This document shows positions 26,756-36,571 of a DNA stretch of 64,000 bases, one piece after another (position 1 is the stretch's first letter; each line of letters starts with the position of its first letter). The stretch lies in contig NZ_FVZF01000014.1 in the NCBI RefSeq assembly GCF_900168265.1, positions 22,927 to 86,926 of the forward strand. Reading direction: 5' to 3'. The stretch is from Salegentibacter salarius. Its GTDB lineage: Bacteria; Bacteroidota; Bacteroidia; Flavobacteriales; Flavobacteriaceae. The notes below the pieces were generated by a model. The model was given only the letters and a program-made list of their open reading frames with translations. It searched no databases and was not told where the DNA came from. Position numbers and translations under genes: made by a program.

Positions 26756-26816
26756 ATTTATCATTACAATTTGCTAACTTTCAATAGAGAGAAATGTAAC
26801 ATATTTGGTTTTAAAT

Positions 26817-27914
26817 ATGGCAGATAAGTATAAAGTACCGGAAACCCATCCCGATTTTAGATTGAATAAACGTCATTTTACTAATGCCGAGCTTCATCTA
26901 GTGGCCTATAGCTTTATTAAAGAAGGAGAAGCATTTGAAGAAGAAGTAGGAAGTTTCTTATTAGACTGGATCAAACCTGCTAAATATATTGAGGTACAAA
27001 CTTCTGGCTCTACCGGAAAACCAAAAACCATACGTATTAAAAAGGAGCATATGATCAATTCGGCCATGGCTACTTCCCGTTTCTTTGAATTACCCGAAAA
27101 AACTACAGCCTTATTATGTTTACCTGCTACCTATATTGCCGGAAAAATGATGCTGGTTCGTGCCATGTTTTTGGGATGGCAGTTAGATATGGTTCCGCCT
27201 TCTTCCAATCCCCTGGACCAGGTCTTTAAGCGTTATGATTTTTGTGCAATGACGCCGTTTCAGCTGGATAATTCTGTTGGTCGCTTACACCTTATAAAAA
27301 AACTTATTGTTGGCGGTGGGGCAGTTTCTCCACGACTTCAAAAGATGGTAAAAGAAGTTAGCACCAAAGTTTATGAAACCTATGGAATGACGGAAACCGT
27401 TACCCACATCGCGGCCAAAAGACTAAATCCATCAAAAAACAAGAAAAAATCACGAGTATTTAAGGTGCTGCCAAACATTAATATTTCGAAAGATGATAGG
27501 GGTTGTTTAGTGATTAAAGCGCCTAAACTTTCAGATGAAATTATTACCACAAATGATGTAGTTGAAGTTCTTACTTATAAAAAATTTCAATGGAAGGGTA
27601 GATTAGATAATGTGATCAATTCTGGTGGCATAAAACTTCACCCTGAACAAATTGAAAAGAAGCTTTCCAAAATTATAGATCAGCGGTTATTTGTAACGGC
27701 GATGCCAGATGATGCCCTTGGTGAAAAATTGGTGCTTTTTGTTGAAAATGAATTTTCAGAAGAACTTTTGAAACAATTGGAGAAAGAAATTAGTGAGTTG
27801 AAGAGCCTTGAAAAATACGAGCGTCCTAAAAAGATCTATTTCATAGAAAAATTTGAAGAAACCCATACGGGGAAAATTCACAGGGAAAATACTTTTAAAA
27901 GCAAGGTTAACTAA
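26817..27914 (+). CDS. menE: o-Succinylbenzoate-CoA ligase
   Basis: A 365-residue acyl-adenylating (ANL) enzyme, short for the superfamily but typical of flavobacterial MenE. The P-loop-like TSGSTGKPKT is near residue 65, ETYGMTETV near 190 and the GRLDNVINSGGIKLHPEQIE hinge motif near 255; HTGKIHRE carries the C-terminal catalytic lysine. The open frame reaches a TTG at 26805, but the ATG at 26817 (MADKYKVPE) is the better start. It activates o-succinylbenzoate before MenB ring closure. Confidence 0.92.
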   Translation: MADKYKVPETHPDFRLNKRHFTNAELHLVAYSFIKEGEAFEEEVGSFLLDWIKPAKYIEVQTSGSTGKPKTIRIKKEHMINSAMATSRFFELPEKTTALLCLPATYIAGKMMLVRAMFLGWQLDMVPPSSNPLDQVFKRYDFCAMTPFQLDNSVGRLHLIKKLIVGGGAVSPRLQKMVKEVSTKVYETYGMTETVTHIAAKRLNPSKNKKKSRVFKVLPNINISKDDRGCLVIKAPKLSDEIITTNDVVEVLTYKKFQWKGRLDNVINSGGIKLHPEQIEKKLSKIIDQRLFVTAMPDDALGEKLVLFVENEFSEELLKQLEKEISELKSLEKYERPKKIYFIEKFEETHTGKIHRENTFKSKVN

Positions 27915-27925
27915 GCTTTCATTTC

Positions 27926-29278
27926 ATGAGAAAATTAATTGAATTCAGGGTTTGGATATGCAAGCCTATCTTAATAATATTTTTATTAGCTTTTTGTTCT
28001 CCAGCTACAGCTCAAATATTACCAGAACGTGAACGCGCACAACTTATGGAAGAAATACAACAGGATAAATTTGATAATCTTCTTCCCAAACTAATGGATC
28101 GCGCCGAAATTGATATGTGGCTGGTAATCGCGCGAGAATATAACGAAGATCCCGTTTTACGAACTATGCTGCCGCCTACCTGGTTAAATGCCCGCCGCCG
28201 AACCATTCTTGTATTTTACAGAAACGAGGAACAGGATACTTTAGAGCGTCTCGCAGTAGCGCGATACGATGTGGGAAATAATATAAGATCGGCCTGGAAT
28301 CCTGAAAAGCAACCTGAACAGTGGGAAGCCCTGATAGAAATAATAAAAGACCGAAATCCTGATAAAATTGGTTTAAATTATTCTGAAATGGACGGGATTG
28401 CAGACGGACTGGTAAAAACGGACTATGATAAATTTATGGAAGCCCTTCCTCAAGAATTTCATTCCAAAATTGTTTCGGCAGAAAACCTGGCGGTAAGTTG
28501 GATCGAAACCAGAACAGAGATGGAAATGGAAATTTATCCGGAATTGGTGCAAATCACCAAAGATATCATTCAGGAAGCATTTAGCGATAAAGTAATTACT
28601 CCCGGGAAAACCAGCACAGAAGATGTGGTTTGGTGGCTTCGACAAAAAGTAACCGATCTGGGACTGGAAACCTGGTTTCATCCAACTGTATCAATTCAGC
28701 GTGACGAAGAAGCCCTTAAAGATCACGTAAGCGCCTTTTCTTCAGCAAAAGAAAAAAAAGTGATTATGCCGGGAGACCTTATTCACTGTGACTTTGGGAT
28801 TTCTTACCTGGGACTTAATACAGATTGCCAGCAGATGGCTTACGTTTTGAAAGCAGGAGAAAGTGAAGCCCCAGAATTTCTTTCAAAAGCCTTTAAAAAA
28901 GGAAATCAATTACAGAATATTCTAACCGATAATTTTAAAACCGGTAAAACAGGAAATAAGATACTCTTAGAAAGTTTGGGACAAGCTAAGAGCAGCGATC
29001 TAAAACCTATGATCTATACCCATCCTTTAGGCTTATATGGGCATTCTTCGGGTACTACCATAGGAATGTGGGATTCTCAGGAAGGAGTACCAGGAAGAGG
29101 TGATTATCCTTTGCACGAAAACACCGTATATGCCATTGAGCTTAACACCAGTGTATTTTTGGAAGAATGGGATCAGGAGGTGAGAATAATGCTGGAAGAA
29201 GCCGGATTCTGGGGGCCGCAAGGTTTTCGCTATGTAAATGGAAGGCAAAATGAACTTTTGCTAATTTCAGACAATTAG
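27926..29278 (+). CDS. M24 family metallopeptidase (Xaa-Pro aminopeptidase-like), exported
   Basis: A 450-residue protein with a signal peptide (hydrophobic about residues 10-29, ending ATAQ). An N-terminal creatinase-like domain (about 35-200) is followed by a pita-bread fold with ligands in HCDFGISYLGLNTDCQQM (Asp pair, about 288-300), THPLGLYGHSSGTTIG (His, about 370) and VYAIELNTSVF (Glu, about 405). The last Glu lies near VRIMLEEAGFW. It cleaves N-terminal residues before proline in relatives. It follows menE by 11 bases and ends the plus-strand run. Confidence 0.9.
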   Translation: MRKLIEFRVWICKPILIIFLLAFCSPATAQILPERERAQLMEEIQQDKFDNLLPKLMDRAEIDMWLVIAREYNEDPVLRTMLPPTWLNARRRTILVFYRNEEQDTLERLAVARYDVGNNIRSAWNPEKQPEQWEALIEIIKDRNPDKIGLNYSEMDGIADGLVKTDYDKFMEALPQEFHSKIVSAENLAVSWIETRTEMEMEIYPELVQITKDIIQEAFSDKVITPGKTSTEDVVWWLRQKVTDLGLETWFHPTVSIQRDEEALKDHVSAFSSAKEKKVIMPGDLIHCDFGISYLGLNTDCQQMAYVLKAGESEAPEFLSKAFKKGNQLQNILTDNFKTGKTGNKILLESLGQAKSSDLKPMIYTHPLGLYGHSSGTTIGMWDSQEGVPGRGDYPLHENTVYAIELNTSVFLEEWDQEVRIMLEEAGFWGPQGFRYVNGRQNELLLISDN

Positions 29279-29372
29279 AATTTGAACCCATTTCTAAATT
29301 GTTCAGTTCAATACCATTTTTTAGTGTTTATGATACTGCTAGTCCTGTAAATATGCTGGCTGTATCGAACAA

Positions 29373-30362
29373 TTATTCTACCTCATTTTTGGCTTCCTTA
29401 GCATTTGACCAGGATTCAAGATTTTTTAAGGTAGCTTCTATGTTTTCCTTTAAAGCTTCGTTTGTCAGAAAAGCCTGATGAGCTGTAATTAACACATTTT
29501 TAAAGCCTATCAGGCGAACAAAAAGATCATCCTGGATCAAATCTGTAGAATGATCTTCAAAGAAAAGATCTTTCTCGTATTCATATACGTCAAGTCCAAG
29601 GGAACCTATTTTGCCATTTTTAAGTCCTTCTATAAGATCTTCGGTTTTGCAAATTGCTCCGCGGGCAGTATTGATTATCATCACACCTTCTTTCATAAGA
29701 CTGATATTTTCTTTGTTGATGAGGTGTTTGGTGTCTTTAGTGAGTGGTGCATGAATGGTAATGATGTCGGAATTCTTACAGAGCTCTTCCAGTTCAACAT
29801 ATTTTGCATCATATTTTTCAATAAGGTCCTGGTCTTTTTTTACATCATAAATCATTAATTTACAGCCAAATCCATGCAGAATTTTTGCGCTTACCGCCCC
29901 AATTTCTCCCGCTCCCAACATTCCTACAGTTTTGTTGTGCATATCAAAACCAACCAGGCCATTTAAACGAAAATTATAATCCTGAATTTTTCTGCTGGCG
30001 GGAATCAGTTTTCTGTTGAGTGCCAGCATAAGGGATAGACTGTGTTCTGCTACACTGTGAGGGGAGTAATGTGGCACATTGGCCACTTTAATGCCCAGAT
30101 CCTTTGTTTTTTCCAGGTCTATATGGTCAACGCCCATGCTACGCGTTGTAATATATTTTATCCCTGTTTTCTTTAATTCCTCCAGCACTTCTGCCGAAGC
30201 ATCATCATTGGTGAAAATTGAGACCGCTTCGCTTCCTTCAGCCAGAGAAACTGTTTCTTTGCTAAGTTTTTCTTTGCGGTAGTTTAACTCAATGCCATTT
30301 TTGTTTTGTTTTTCCAAAAATGGCTTTTCATAAGGCGAAAGACTGTAAACTGTTGTTTTCAT
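29373..30362 (-). CDS. D-2-hydroxyacid dehydrogenase (D-lactate dehydrogenase-like)
   Basis: The frame extends upstream, but the ATG at 30362 begins the family N-terminus (MKTTVYSLSPYEKPF), giving 329 residues. NAD-binding GAGEIG at about residue 150, catalytic Arg in NTARGAIC (about 233), the Glu in LGLDVYEYE and the His of ITAHQAFLTNEAL (about 296) are present; this last form is typical of fermentative D-lactate dehydrogenases (LdhA). It would reduce pyruvate to D-lactate. It is the last gene of the minus-strand island, 10 bases after the P-type ATPase stop. Confidence 0.9.
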   Translation of the reverse strand: MKTTVYSLSPYEKPFLEKQNKNGIELNYRKEKLSKETVSLAEGSEAVSIFTNDDASAEVLEELKKTGIKYITTRSMGVDHIDLEKTKDLGIKVANVPHYSPHSVAEHSLSLMLALNRKLIPASRKIQDYNFRLNGLVGFDMHNKTVGMLGAGEIGAVSAKILHGFGCKLMIYDVKKDQDLIEKYDAKYVELEELCKNSDIITIHAPLTKDTKHLINKENISLMKEGVMIINTARGAICKTEDLIEGLKNGKIGSLGLDVYEYEKDLFFEDHSTDLIQDDLFVRLIGFKNVLITAHQAFLTNEALKENIEATLKNLESWSNAKEAKNEVE

Positions 30363-30372
30363 AATATGTTTT

Positions 30373-33291
30373 TTAAAATAGTTCTTTTTTGAATCGGAGG
30401 TACTTATATAATTCACCCGCTCCTAAAATCGCAGACGAAATTAGAATGAGTATACAAATGTCAAGAAAAGGCAGCTCTTCAAATCTCAGGAGATCCTGGA
30501 AAAAAGGAATTTTGACTACAATAACCTGGAGTATTATAGCCGCTATAAAAGCGATATTGACCCATCGGTTTCCAAAAACCCCAATTTCAAAAACCGATAA
30601 GCGTAGCGAGCGCATATTGTAGGCATTAAACAACTGTGTTGAAGAAACAACAATAAAAGCCGCTGTTCTGGCCATTACCTCGCCCTGGGGCAGATAGTGC
30701 CAAAAGGTTAATAAGGTTAAAGTAACCATGACGAGTGACACAATGATTATAAAAGGTGCTATATCCCACTTTAAAATTTTTTCGCTTTTCTTTACGGGAG
30801 GTTGCTTCATTATATTGCCGTGTCCCGGTTCTGTAGCCAGGGCTATATCCATAATACCGTCTGTGATTAGATTTACATAAAGTATTTGTGCAGCAGTAAA
30901 AAGAAGTGGCCAGCCAATTGACATACCAAAAATAAAAGCAATTGCGAAAGCGAAATTAGTAGTTAGCAGAAAGTAACTTGTTATTTTTACGTTATTGAAG
31001 ACTATACGCCCTTCCCTTATGGCATTAACAATACTACTAAAGTTATCATCCTGTAGAACAATTTCGGAAGCATCTTTAGCCACATCGGTACCTCTTACTC
31101 CCATAGCAATGCCCACATCTGCGCGCTTTAGTGCCGGGGCATCGTTTACTCCATCGCCTGTCATGGCTATCAATGTTTCTTTTGCCTGCAGTCTTTCAGC
31201 AATACGAAGTTTGGTGTCAGGATTCATTCTGGCGAAAACATTTATATTATCAATATATTCATCAAATTTTTCATCATCAACATCCAGTGCTTTGGTAGTT
31301 ATTGAAGGTGGGTACTTTTCTTTATCTTTAGCATCCTCCCTTTCTTTTAATATTCCAATATCCCTGGCAATGGCTGCGGCTGTTTTTTTATGATCTCCGG
31401 TAACCATCACTACTCTTATCCCTGCTGTATTACATTCTTTAATAGATTCTGCAACTCCTTTTCTAGGGGGATCGATAATTCCTGTTATCCCAACCCAAAC
31501 CAGATCTTTTACATCCTGACGATCAATGCTTTCTTTTTCGGTTTTTTTGTAACCCAGGGCTAAAACCCTCATCGCCCCGTCTGCCCATTCATCCATTTTA
31601 TCCTGAAGTTCTTTTCTTTTCTCGTTATCCAGGTCTTTAGTGCCTTCAGGAGTTAAATATTGCGTACTTAATTCCAGAATTCGCTCCGGGGCTCCGATGG
31701 TAAAAATTTCAGGACCTTTCTCTGTTTCGACCAGGGATGCACGAAATTTTTGTTCAGATTTAAATGGAAGATCGTCAAGCAGTTTGTAATTTTTATAGGG
31801 TTCTCTTTCTTTAATTTTGGCTTTTTTACCAATTACAAACATAGCGGCCTCGGTAGGATCTCCCGTTACTTCAGGACCTTGTTCGCTTTCCTGGTCGTCT
31901 TCATTTCTTTCCTGTTCCTCTTCTTCTTCAAACAGAATTTCTTCCTCTTCTTCCTCCTCTTTTTTGGAAGCAGGTGCGCCTGTTTTTTGTTTCCCTTGCT
32001 TTTCTTTGGTTTCAGAAGATGCTTTTTCTTTTTTCTTTTCCTTTTTTTCTTCCTGAGGACTTGAATTTTTTGAAGTTTCTATATCATCTGCTTCTCCTTT
32101 TATTCCAGCGTCATTACAAAAAGCAGCAATGGCAATGAGTTTCTGTTCTACCGGGTTTTCTTCCAGATTCAATTCACGATCGTTTTCTTTGAATTTTCCT
32201 TCCAGCTGATAACCATTATCCGTTACTGCTACTTCCTTATCGTTACCCGTAAATAACTTTTTGATCACCAAAATGCTCTGGGTGAGCGTACCGGTTTTAT
32301 CGACTAGAATTACAGAGACAGAGCCCATCATTTCTGTAGCTGTAAATTCCCTGATTAAGGCATTTTGTTTTGCCATTCTGTTAGCCCCAATAGCCAGTAC
32401 AATCGAAATCACCGCCGGTAGTCCTTCGGGTATAGTCGAGACCAGCACAGCAATGGTCACCAGAAGAATTTCCTGAAATTCGTAATCCTGAACCCAATAG
32501 CCAAGCCAAAAAATGATAATGGCAGTGCCGATAGCAATAACAGCCATTTGCTTACCTAAGAGATTGGTTTTTTTCTTGAAATTGGAATCCTGCATTTCCA
32601 TTTCTCCCATGGATTTGGCGATCTTCCCTATTTCTGTGTTGTTCCCTATAGCCGTTACAACAGCTTTGCCTTTTCCGTTAACCACATTGGTGCTCTTCCA
32701 GGCCATGTTTTTTCGGTCTCCAACCGGTGCATCTTCTTCTACAGGATCTAATTCCTTGTCTATGGGCATAGATTCTCCGGTAAGCGAAGCCTCCGAGGTG
32801 CGCAATTCATTTATTTCAATAATGCGCCCATCTGCGGGAATTGTACGTCCTTCCTTAAGAATTATGATATCGCCAGGAACAACATCTTCAACATCTATTT
32901 CCTTTTCTTTGCCATCTCGTAACACCAGGGCGCTTTTTTGTTGCATCTCTTTGATGGACTGAATTGCTTTCTCTGCTTTGTACTCCTGGGTGAAACCCAT
33001 AATGGCATTGAAGAGTATAACAGCCAGAATGATATACACATCGGCCATTTGATCGGCCCACCAGGCGACTCCAGCAGCAATAAAAAGAATGAATATGAGA
33101 AAATCCTTGAACTGTTTCAGGATCAGTAGCAGGGGGTTTGTTCCTCCTTTTTCCGGTAATTTGTTCTTTCCGAATTTCTCCTGTCGTTTTTTAGCTTCAT
33201 CAGAAGATAGCCCTTCCTCTTTTGCAGAAACTTTTTCTAAAGTTTCTTCCTGGCTCAAACTATGATAAGGATGTTTTTGATCTATATCCAT
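30373..33291 (-). CDS. Cation-translocating P-type ATPase (Ca2+-ATPase-like), with acidic insert
   Basis: A 972-residue P2-type ATPase. Actuator LTGES near residue 173, PEGLP in M4 (about 288-292), phosphorylation motif DKTGT at Asp331, MVTGDHKKTA and TGDGVNDAP follow. M6 reads NLITDGIMD, keeping the Asn and Asp of Ca2+ site II, while the M5 glutamate of site I is not evident (TTNFAFA), as in PMCA/PMR1-type pumps; Ca2+ is therefore plausible but Na+ or Mn2+ is possible. Residues about 403-472 form a Lys/Glu-rich insert in the nucleotide-binding domain, with runs of glutamate, which is unusual. Intact, between ppsA and the dehydrogenase. Confidence 0.93.
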   Translation of the reverse strand: MDIDQKHPYHSLSQEETLEKVSAKEEGLSSDEAKKRQEKFGKNKLPEKGGTNPLLLILKQFKDFLIFILFIAAGVAWWADQMADVYIILAVILFNAIMGFTQEYKAEKAIQSIKEMQQKSALVLRDGKEKEIDVEDVVPGDIIILKEGRTIPADGRIIEINELRTSEASLTGESMPIDKELDPVEEDAPVGDRKNMAWKSTNVVNGKGKAVVTAIGNNTEIGKIAKSMGEMEMQDSNFKKKTNLLGKQMAVIAIGTAIIIFWLGYWVQDYEFQEILLVTIAVLVSTIPEGLPAVISIVLAIGANRMAKQNALIREFTATEMMGSVSVILVDKTGTLTQSILVIKKLFTGNDKEVAVTDNGYQLEGKFKENDRELNLEENPVEQKLIAIAAFCNDAGIKGEADDIETSKNSSPQEEKKEKKKEKASSETKEKQGKQKTGAPASKKEEEEEEEILFEEEEEQERNEDDQESEQGPEVTGDPTEAAMFVIGKKAKIKEREPYKNYKLLDDLPFKSEQKFRASLVETEKGPEIFTIGAPERILELSTQYLTPEGTKDLDNEKRKELQDKMDEWADGAMRVLALGYKKTEKESIDRQDVKDLVWVGITGIIDPPRKGVAESIKECNTAGIRVVMVTGDHKKTAAAIARDIGILKEREDAKDKEKYPPSITTKALDVDDEKFDEYIDNINVFARMNPDTKLRIAERLQAKETLIAMTGDGVNDAPALKRADVGIAMGVRGTDVAKDASEIVLQDDNFSSIVNAIREGRIVFNNVKITSYFLLTTNFAFAIAFIFGMSIGWPLLFTAAQILYVNLITDGIMDIALATEPGHGNIMKQPPVKKSEKILKWDIAPFIIIVSLVMVTLTLLTFWHYLPQGEVMARTAAFIVVSSTQLFNAYNMRSLRLSVFEIGVFGNRWVNIAFIAAIILQVIVVKIPFFQDLLRFEELPFLDICILILISSAILGAGELYKYLRFKKELF

Positions 33292-33364
33292 AGAGGATTA
33301 TATTTATTTTTGGGAATAAAGGATGCAAAATTTATAAAGTTCTATTATCTTTTTTAAAGTGATT

Positions 33365-35746
33365 TTATCGTTTATTTTCTGCTTTCAGGATGTTTTTAAT
33401 TCCTTTTGCCACCGCATCAGGATTAAAAGAAATACTGTTTATTCCCTGTTCTACCAGGAAACCGGCAAAATGAGGAAAATCGCTGGGAGCCTGTCCGCAT
33501 AGTCCTATTTTACGACCTTTTTTCTTTGCCTTTTCAATGGCCATGCTTATCATTTTCTTTGAAGAAGTGTTATTTTCATCAAATAATTCATTAACCAATG
33601 CAGAGTCGCGATCGAGTCCCAGGGTGAGTTGAGTGAGATCATTTGAACCTATGGAGAATCCGTCAAAAATTTCGGCAAATTCTTCGGCCTGGAGTACGTT
33701 TGAAGGAATTTCGCACATCACATATATTTCAAGATCATTCCAACCTTGCTTCAAGCCATAATCTCCCATAAGATTTATAACTTTTTCGCCTTCTTCTACG
33801 GTACGGCAAAACGGGATCATAAGCTTCACATTGGTAAGTCCCATTTCGTCTCTTACTATTTTCATGGCTTCGCATTCCATTTTAAAGCCGTTGCGGTATT
33901 GCTCGCTGTAGTATCGGGAAGCTCCTCTAAACCCGAGCATCGGATTTTCTTCATCAGGTTCGAATTCCTGGCCACCTATAAGATTTGCATATTCGTTTGA
34001 TTTGAAATCGCTCATTCTTACTATAACATCGCGAGGATAAAAAGCAGCGGCAATAGTAGCAACACCTTCGGCCAGCTTTTCAATAAAAAAAAGATGTTTT
34101 TCTTCATAAGTGGCCGTAAGTTCTTCGATTTTCTTTTTTGCATCTTTGTCTTTTAATTTATCATAGTGGAGTAGTGCAAGAGGATGAATTTGAATTGTAT
34201 TGTTTATTACAAATTCCAGCCGCATAAGGCCAACGCCTTTTACGGGATAATTGCTGTAACTATAAGCCATTTCAGGATCGGCCAGGATTAGCATGACCTC
34301 GGTTTCAGGTTCTTCCTGTTTACTAAAATCTATATCTTCTTCATCCCATTCTAAAAAGCCTTTATACACTTTTCCGATATTGCCTTCAGCACAGGCCACC
34401 GTTATTTCCTGCCCGTCTTTAATGGTTTCAGTACCATCTTCGGTGCCAACAACGGCAACAGCGCCTAACTCTCTGGCAACAATGGCTGCGTGACTCGTAC
34501 GGCCACCACTATTGGTGATAATTGCCGAAGCTTTTTTCATCACATTATCCCAGTCGGGATTTGTGATTTCTGTCACCAGTACGTCTCCTTCCTGCAGTTT
34601 ATCGGCTTCATCTGGTGAACTAAGGATGCGGCTTACGCCTTTTGTGATTTTTTCGCCAATTCCCGTACCGCTTGTGAGAATTTCTCCCTCGCTTTTAAGC
34701 TTAAATTCTTTGATCTTTGATTTTTCTTTACCTGAATGTACTGTTTCGGGACGCGCCTGTACTATGTATAATTCCCCGCTTTCTCCGTCTTTAGCCCATT
34801 CAATATCCATTGCCCGTTTATAATGATCTTCTATTTCTACAGACCATACAGCAAGTTGTACCACTTCTTTATCGCTAAGAATATATTCTTTCTGCTTTTT
34901 TAAAGGTGTCTTTTTGTTTTTTGTAGTAGCTTCTTCTTTATTTTTGGTGGCATAAACCATGGTTTTTTCTTTGCTCCCCATCTTTTTAGATATAATGGAA
35001 CGCATTCCTTTTTTTAAAGCGGGCTTAAAAACGTGAAATTCATCGGCATTAACAGCACCCTGTACCACATTGTCTCCAAGGCCCCATGCCCCGGTTAAGA
35101 AGATAACTTGATCATAACCACTATCGGGTAGAATTGTGAATATAACCCCGGCAGAGGCTTTATCTGATCTAACCATTTTTTGCACACCGGCCGAAAGAGC
35201 TACTTCCATATGATCAAAACCATTGTGTTCCCGGTACCTTATGGCTCTATCTGTAAAAAGTGAGGCAAAACACTTTTTACAGGTTTCCAGAGTAGCATCG
35301 GAACCCGATATATTCATAAAAGAATCGTGTTGTCCCGCAAAAGAAGCTTCTGGAAGATCTTCAGCTGTGGCGCTGCTTCTTACAGCAACGCTTGTTAAGG
35401 CTTCTTCTTTTTCTTCCAGTTGCCGGTAAGCTTCCTTTATTTCTTCGGCTAGTTCATCAGGAAATTTCCCATTTAAAATTAGTTCGCGGGCTTTCTTTCC
35501 AGTTTCTCTAAGATTTTTAAATTCTTTTGTATCTAGTTTTTGAAGAAGGTTGGTGAGTTTTTCTCTAAGTTTATTGTGATCCAAATAATCCCAATATGCC
35601 TGCGCTGTAGTAGCATACCCTGCAGGGATTCGAATTCCTTTGGCCCCCAATTGACTTATCATTTCCCCGAGGGAAGCATTTTTCCCACCCACTTTGGCAG
35701 TATCCTCATTGCTTAAATCACTAAAAAAGCTAATATATTTACTCAT
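33365..35746 (-). CDS. ppsA: Phosphoenolpyruvate synthase
   Basis: A 793-residue enzyme that converts pyruvate and ATP to phosphoenolpyruvate, AMP and phosphate. N-terminal ATP-grasp-like domain (KVGGKNASLGEM, VAVRSSATAEDLPEASFAGQ), the swivelling phosphohistidine domain with GGRTSHAAIVARELG (His about 420) and the PEP-binding barrel with GFRGASRYY, GSNDLTQLTLG and the catalytic Cys of GLCGQAPSD. A Lys-rich stretch around residues 255-285 is slightly longer than usual. First gene of the left half of the island, with a 303-base upstream region shared with the divergent VIT1-type gene. Confidence 0.95.
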   Translation of the reverse strand: MSKYISFFSDLSNEDTAKVGGKNASLGEMISQLGAKGIRIPAGYATTAQAYWDYLDHNKLREKLTNLLQKLDTKEFKNLRETGKKARELILNGKFPDELAEEIKEAYRQLEEKEEALTSVAVRSSATAEDLPEASFAGQHDSFMNISGSDATLETCKKCFASLFTDRAIRYREHNGFDHMEVALSAGVQKMVRSDKASAGVIFTILPDSGYDQVIFLTGAWGLGDNVVQGAVNADEFHVFKPALKKGMRSIISKKMGSKEKTMVYATKNKEEATTKNKKTPLKKQKEYILSDKEVVQLAVWSVEIEDHYKRAMDIEWAKDGESGELYIVQARPETVHSGKEKSKIKEFKLKSEGEILTSGTGIGEKITKGVSRILSSPDEADKLQEGDVLVTEITNPDWDNVMKKASAIITNSGGRTSHAAIVARELGAVAVVGTEDGTETIKDGQEITVACAEGNIGKVYKGFLEWDEEDIDFSKQEEPETEVMLILADPEMAYSYSNYPVKGVGLMRLEFVINNTIQIHPLALLHYDKLKDKDAKKKIEELTATYEEKHLFFIEKLAEGVATIAAAFYPRDVIVRMSDFKSNEYANLIGGQEFEPDEENPMLGFRGASRYYSEQYRNGFKMECEAMKIVRDEMGLTNVKLMIPFCRTVEEGEKVINLMGDYGLKQGWNDLEIYVMCEIPSNVLQAEEFAEIFDGFSIGSNDLTQLTLGLDRDSALVNELFDENNTSSKKMISMAIEKAKKKGRKIGLCGQAPSDFPHFAGFLVEQGINSISFNPDAVAKGIKNILKAENKR

Positions 35747-36049
35747 TTCTTCTAAAATTTGGATGTTTAAAATTTTGGCTTTAATAAGTTTCCTGGCTTA
35801 GCAAAGTCATTCTTTAATTTAAAGCTATTTTGATAAAATGAATATTCATAAAATGTTAAATTTGAGAGGTTTGAGATATAGGCAGTACTATGGCTATATC
35901 TTGTTAGAAATAGAAAAATACCGAATTGCAATATTTTTAATTTTTAAGCAGAAGGGAATTTATGACCTCCATCATTTGTCTCAGGTTTAAAAAAGGCTAC
36001 TTTTAAAGGAATGGTTTTGAGAATGGAAAGTTTAATTCAATGAAATTTT
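35747..36049. promoter_or_regulatory. Divergent intergenic region with two palindromes, between ppsA and the VIT1-type gene
   Basis: No gene is seen. It should hold the promoters of ppsA (-) and the VIT1-type gene (+). A perfect 12-base palindrome ATGAATATTCAT lies at 35838-35849 and an inverted repeat GATATAGGC...GGCTATATC (9-bp arms, one mismatch, 8-base spacer) at 35875-35900. Neither is followed by a T run, so they look more like operator candidates than terminators. A one-mismatch promoter element for ppsA (TGACTTTG on the minus strand) is at 35802-35809. Confidence 0.4.
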
Positions 36050-36571
36050 ATGGGTTATATAAAATTATTGACCAGATATATAAAAGATGCTGTTTATGGG
36101 GCTAATGACGGGATAATCACCACTTTCGCCATAGTCTCCAGTGTTGAAGGAGCAAATTTGGGAACTACAGCCATCCTTGTGGTTGGATTTGCATCCTTAT
36201 TTGCAGATGGCTTTTCCATGGCTTCCTCAGATTTTTTGGCTAATAAAGCTGAGGTAGCCAGGAAAAAAAATATGGAAAACCAGGGAGAACAGGAAAAAGA
36301 AGATCCGAAAATTGCAGCCTTATTAACTTTTTTGGCATTCGTAGTGGTAGGGGTAATTCCCCTGATTCCATATTTTTTCACTGGCTTCACCGTAAACTCT
36401 TTTGCCATATCAGGTGTAGCTACCGGTTTAGCATTATTTGGAGTTGGAGTATTAAGAACAAGACTTACCGGAGGCAATCCTTTTGTGGCAGGAGGGGAGA
36501 TGTTATTAATTGGAGGATCGGCTGCTCTTGTTGCATTTTTTATTGGGGGATTAATCGAGCAATGGCAGTAA
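36050..36571 (+). CDS. VIT1/CCC1 family small transporter
   Basis: A 173-residue membrane protein with the VIT1/CCC1 opening (KDAVYGANDGIITTFAIVSSVEGA), the ASLFADGFSMASSDFLA segment with membrane-buried Asp and Met residues, and then three more helices. The extended cytosolic metal-binding helices between helices 2 and 3 found in plant VIT1 are reduced to a short charged loop (KAEVARKKNMENQGEQEKEDPK). Relatives export Fe2+ or Mn2+ from the cytosol. It is the only plus-strand gene in the island, and its last 32 bases overlap the 3' end of gpmI tail to tail. Confidence 0.88.
   Translation: MGYIKLLTRYIKDAVYGANDGIITTFAIVSSVEGANLGTTAILVVGFASLFADGFSMASSDFLANKAEVARKKNMENQGEQEKEDPKIAALLTFLAFVVVGVIPLIPYFFTGFTVNSFAISGVATGLALFGVGVLRTRLTGGNPFVAGGEMLLIGGSAALVAFFIGGLIEQWQ

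Noticed and set aside
31750..32064. Phe-rich reading frame on the plus strand opposite the P-type ATPase
   Set aside because: It is the complement of the Lys/Glu-rich insert (poly-Glu codons read as Phe/Leu/Ser) and has no family likeness.
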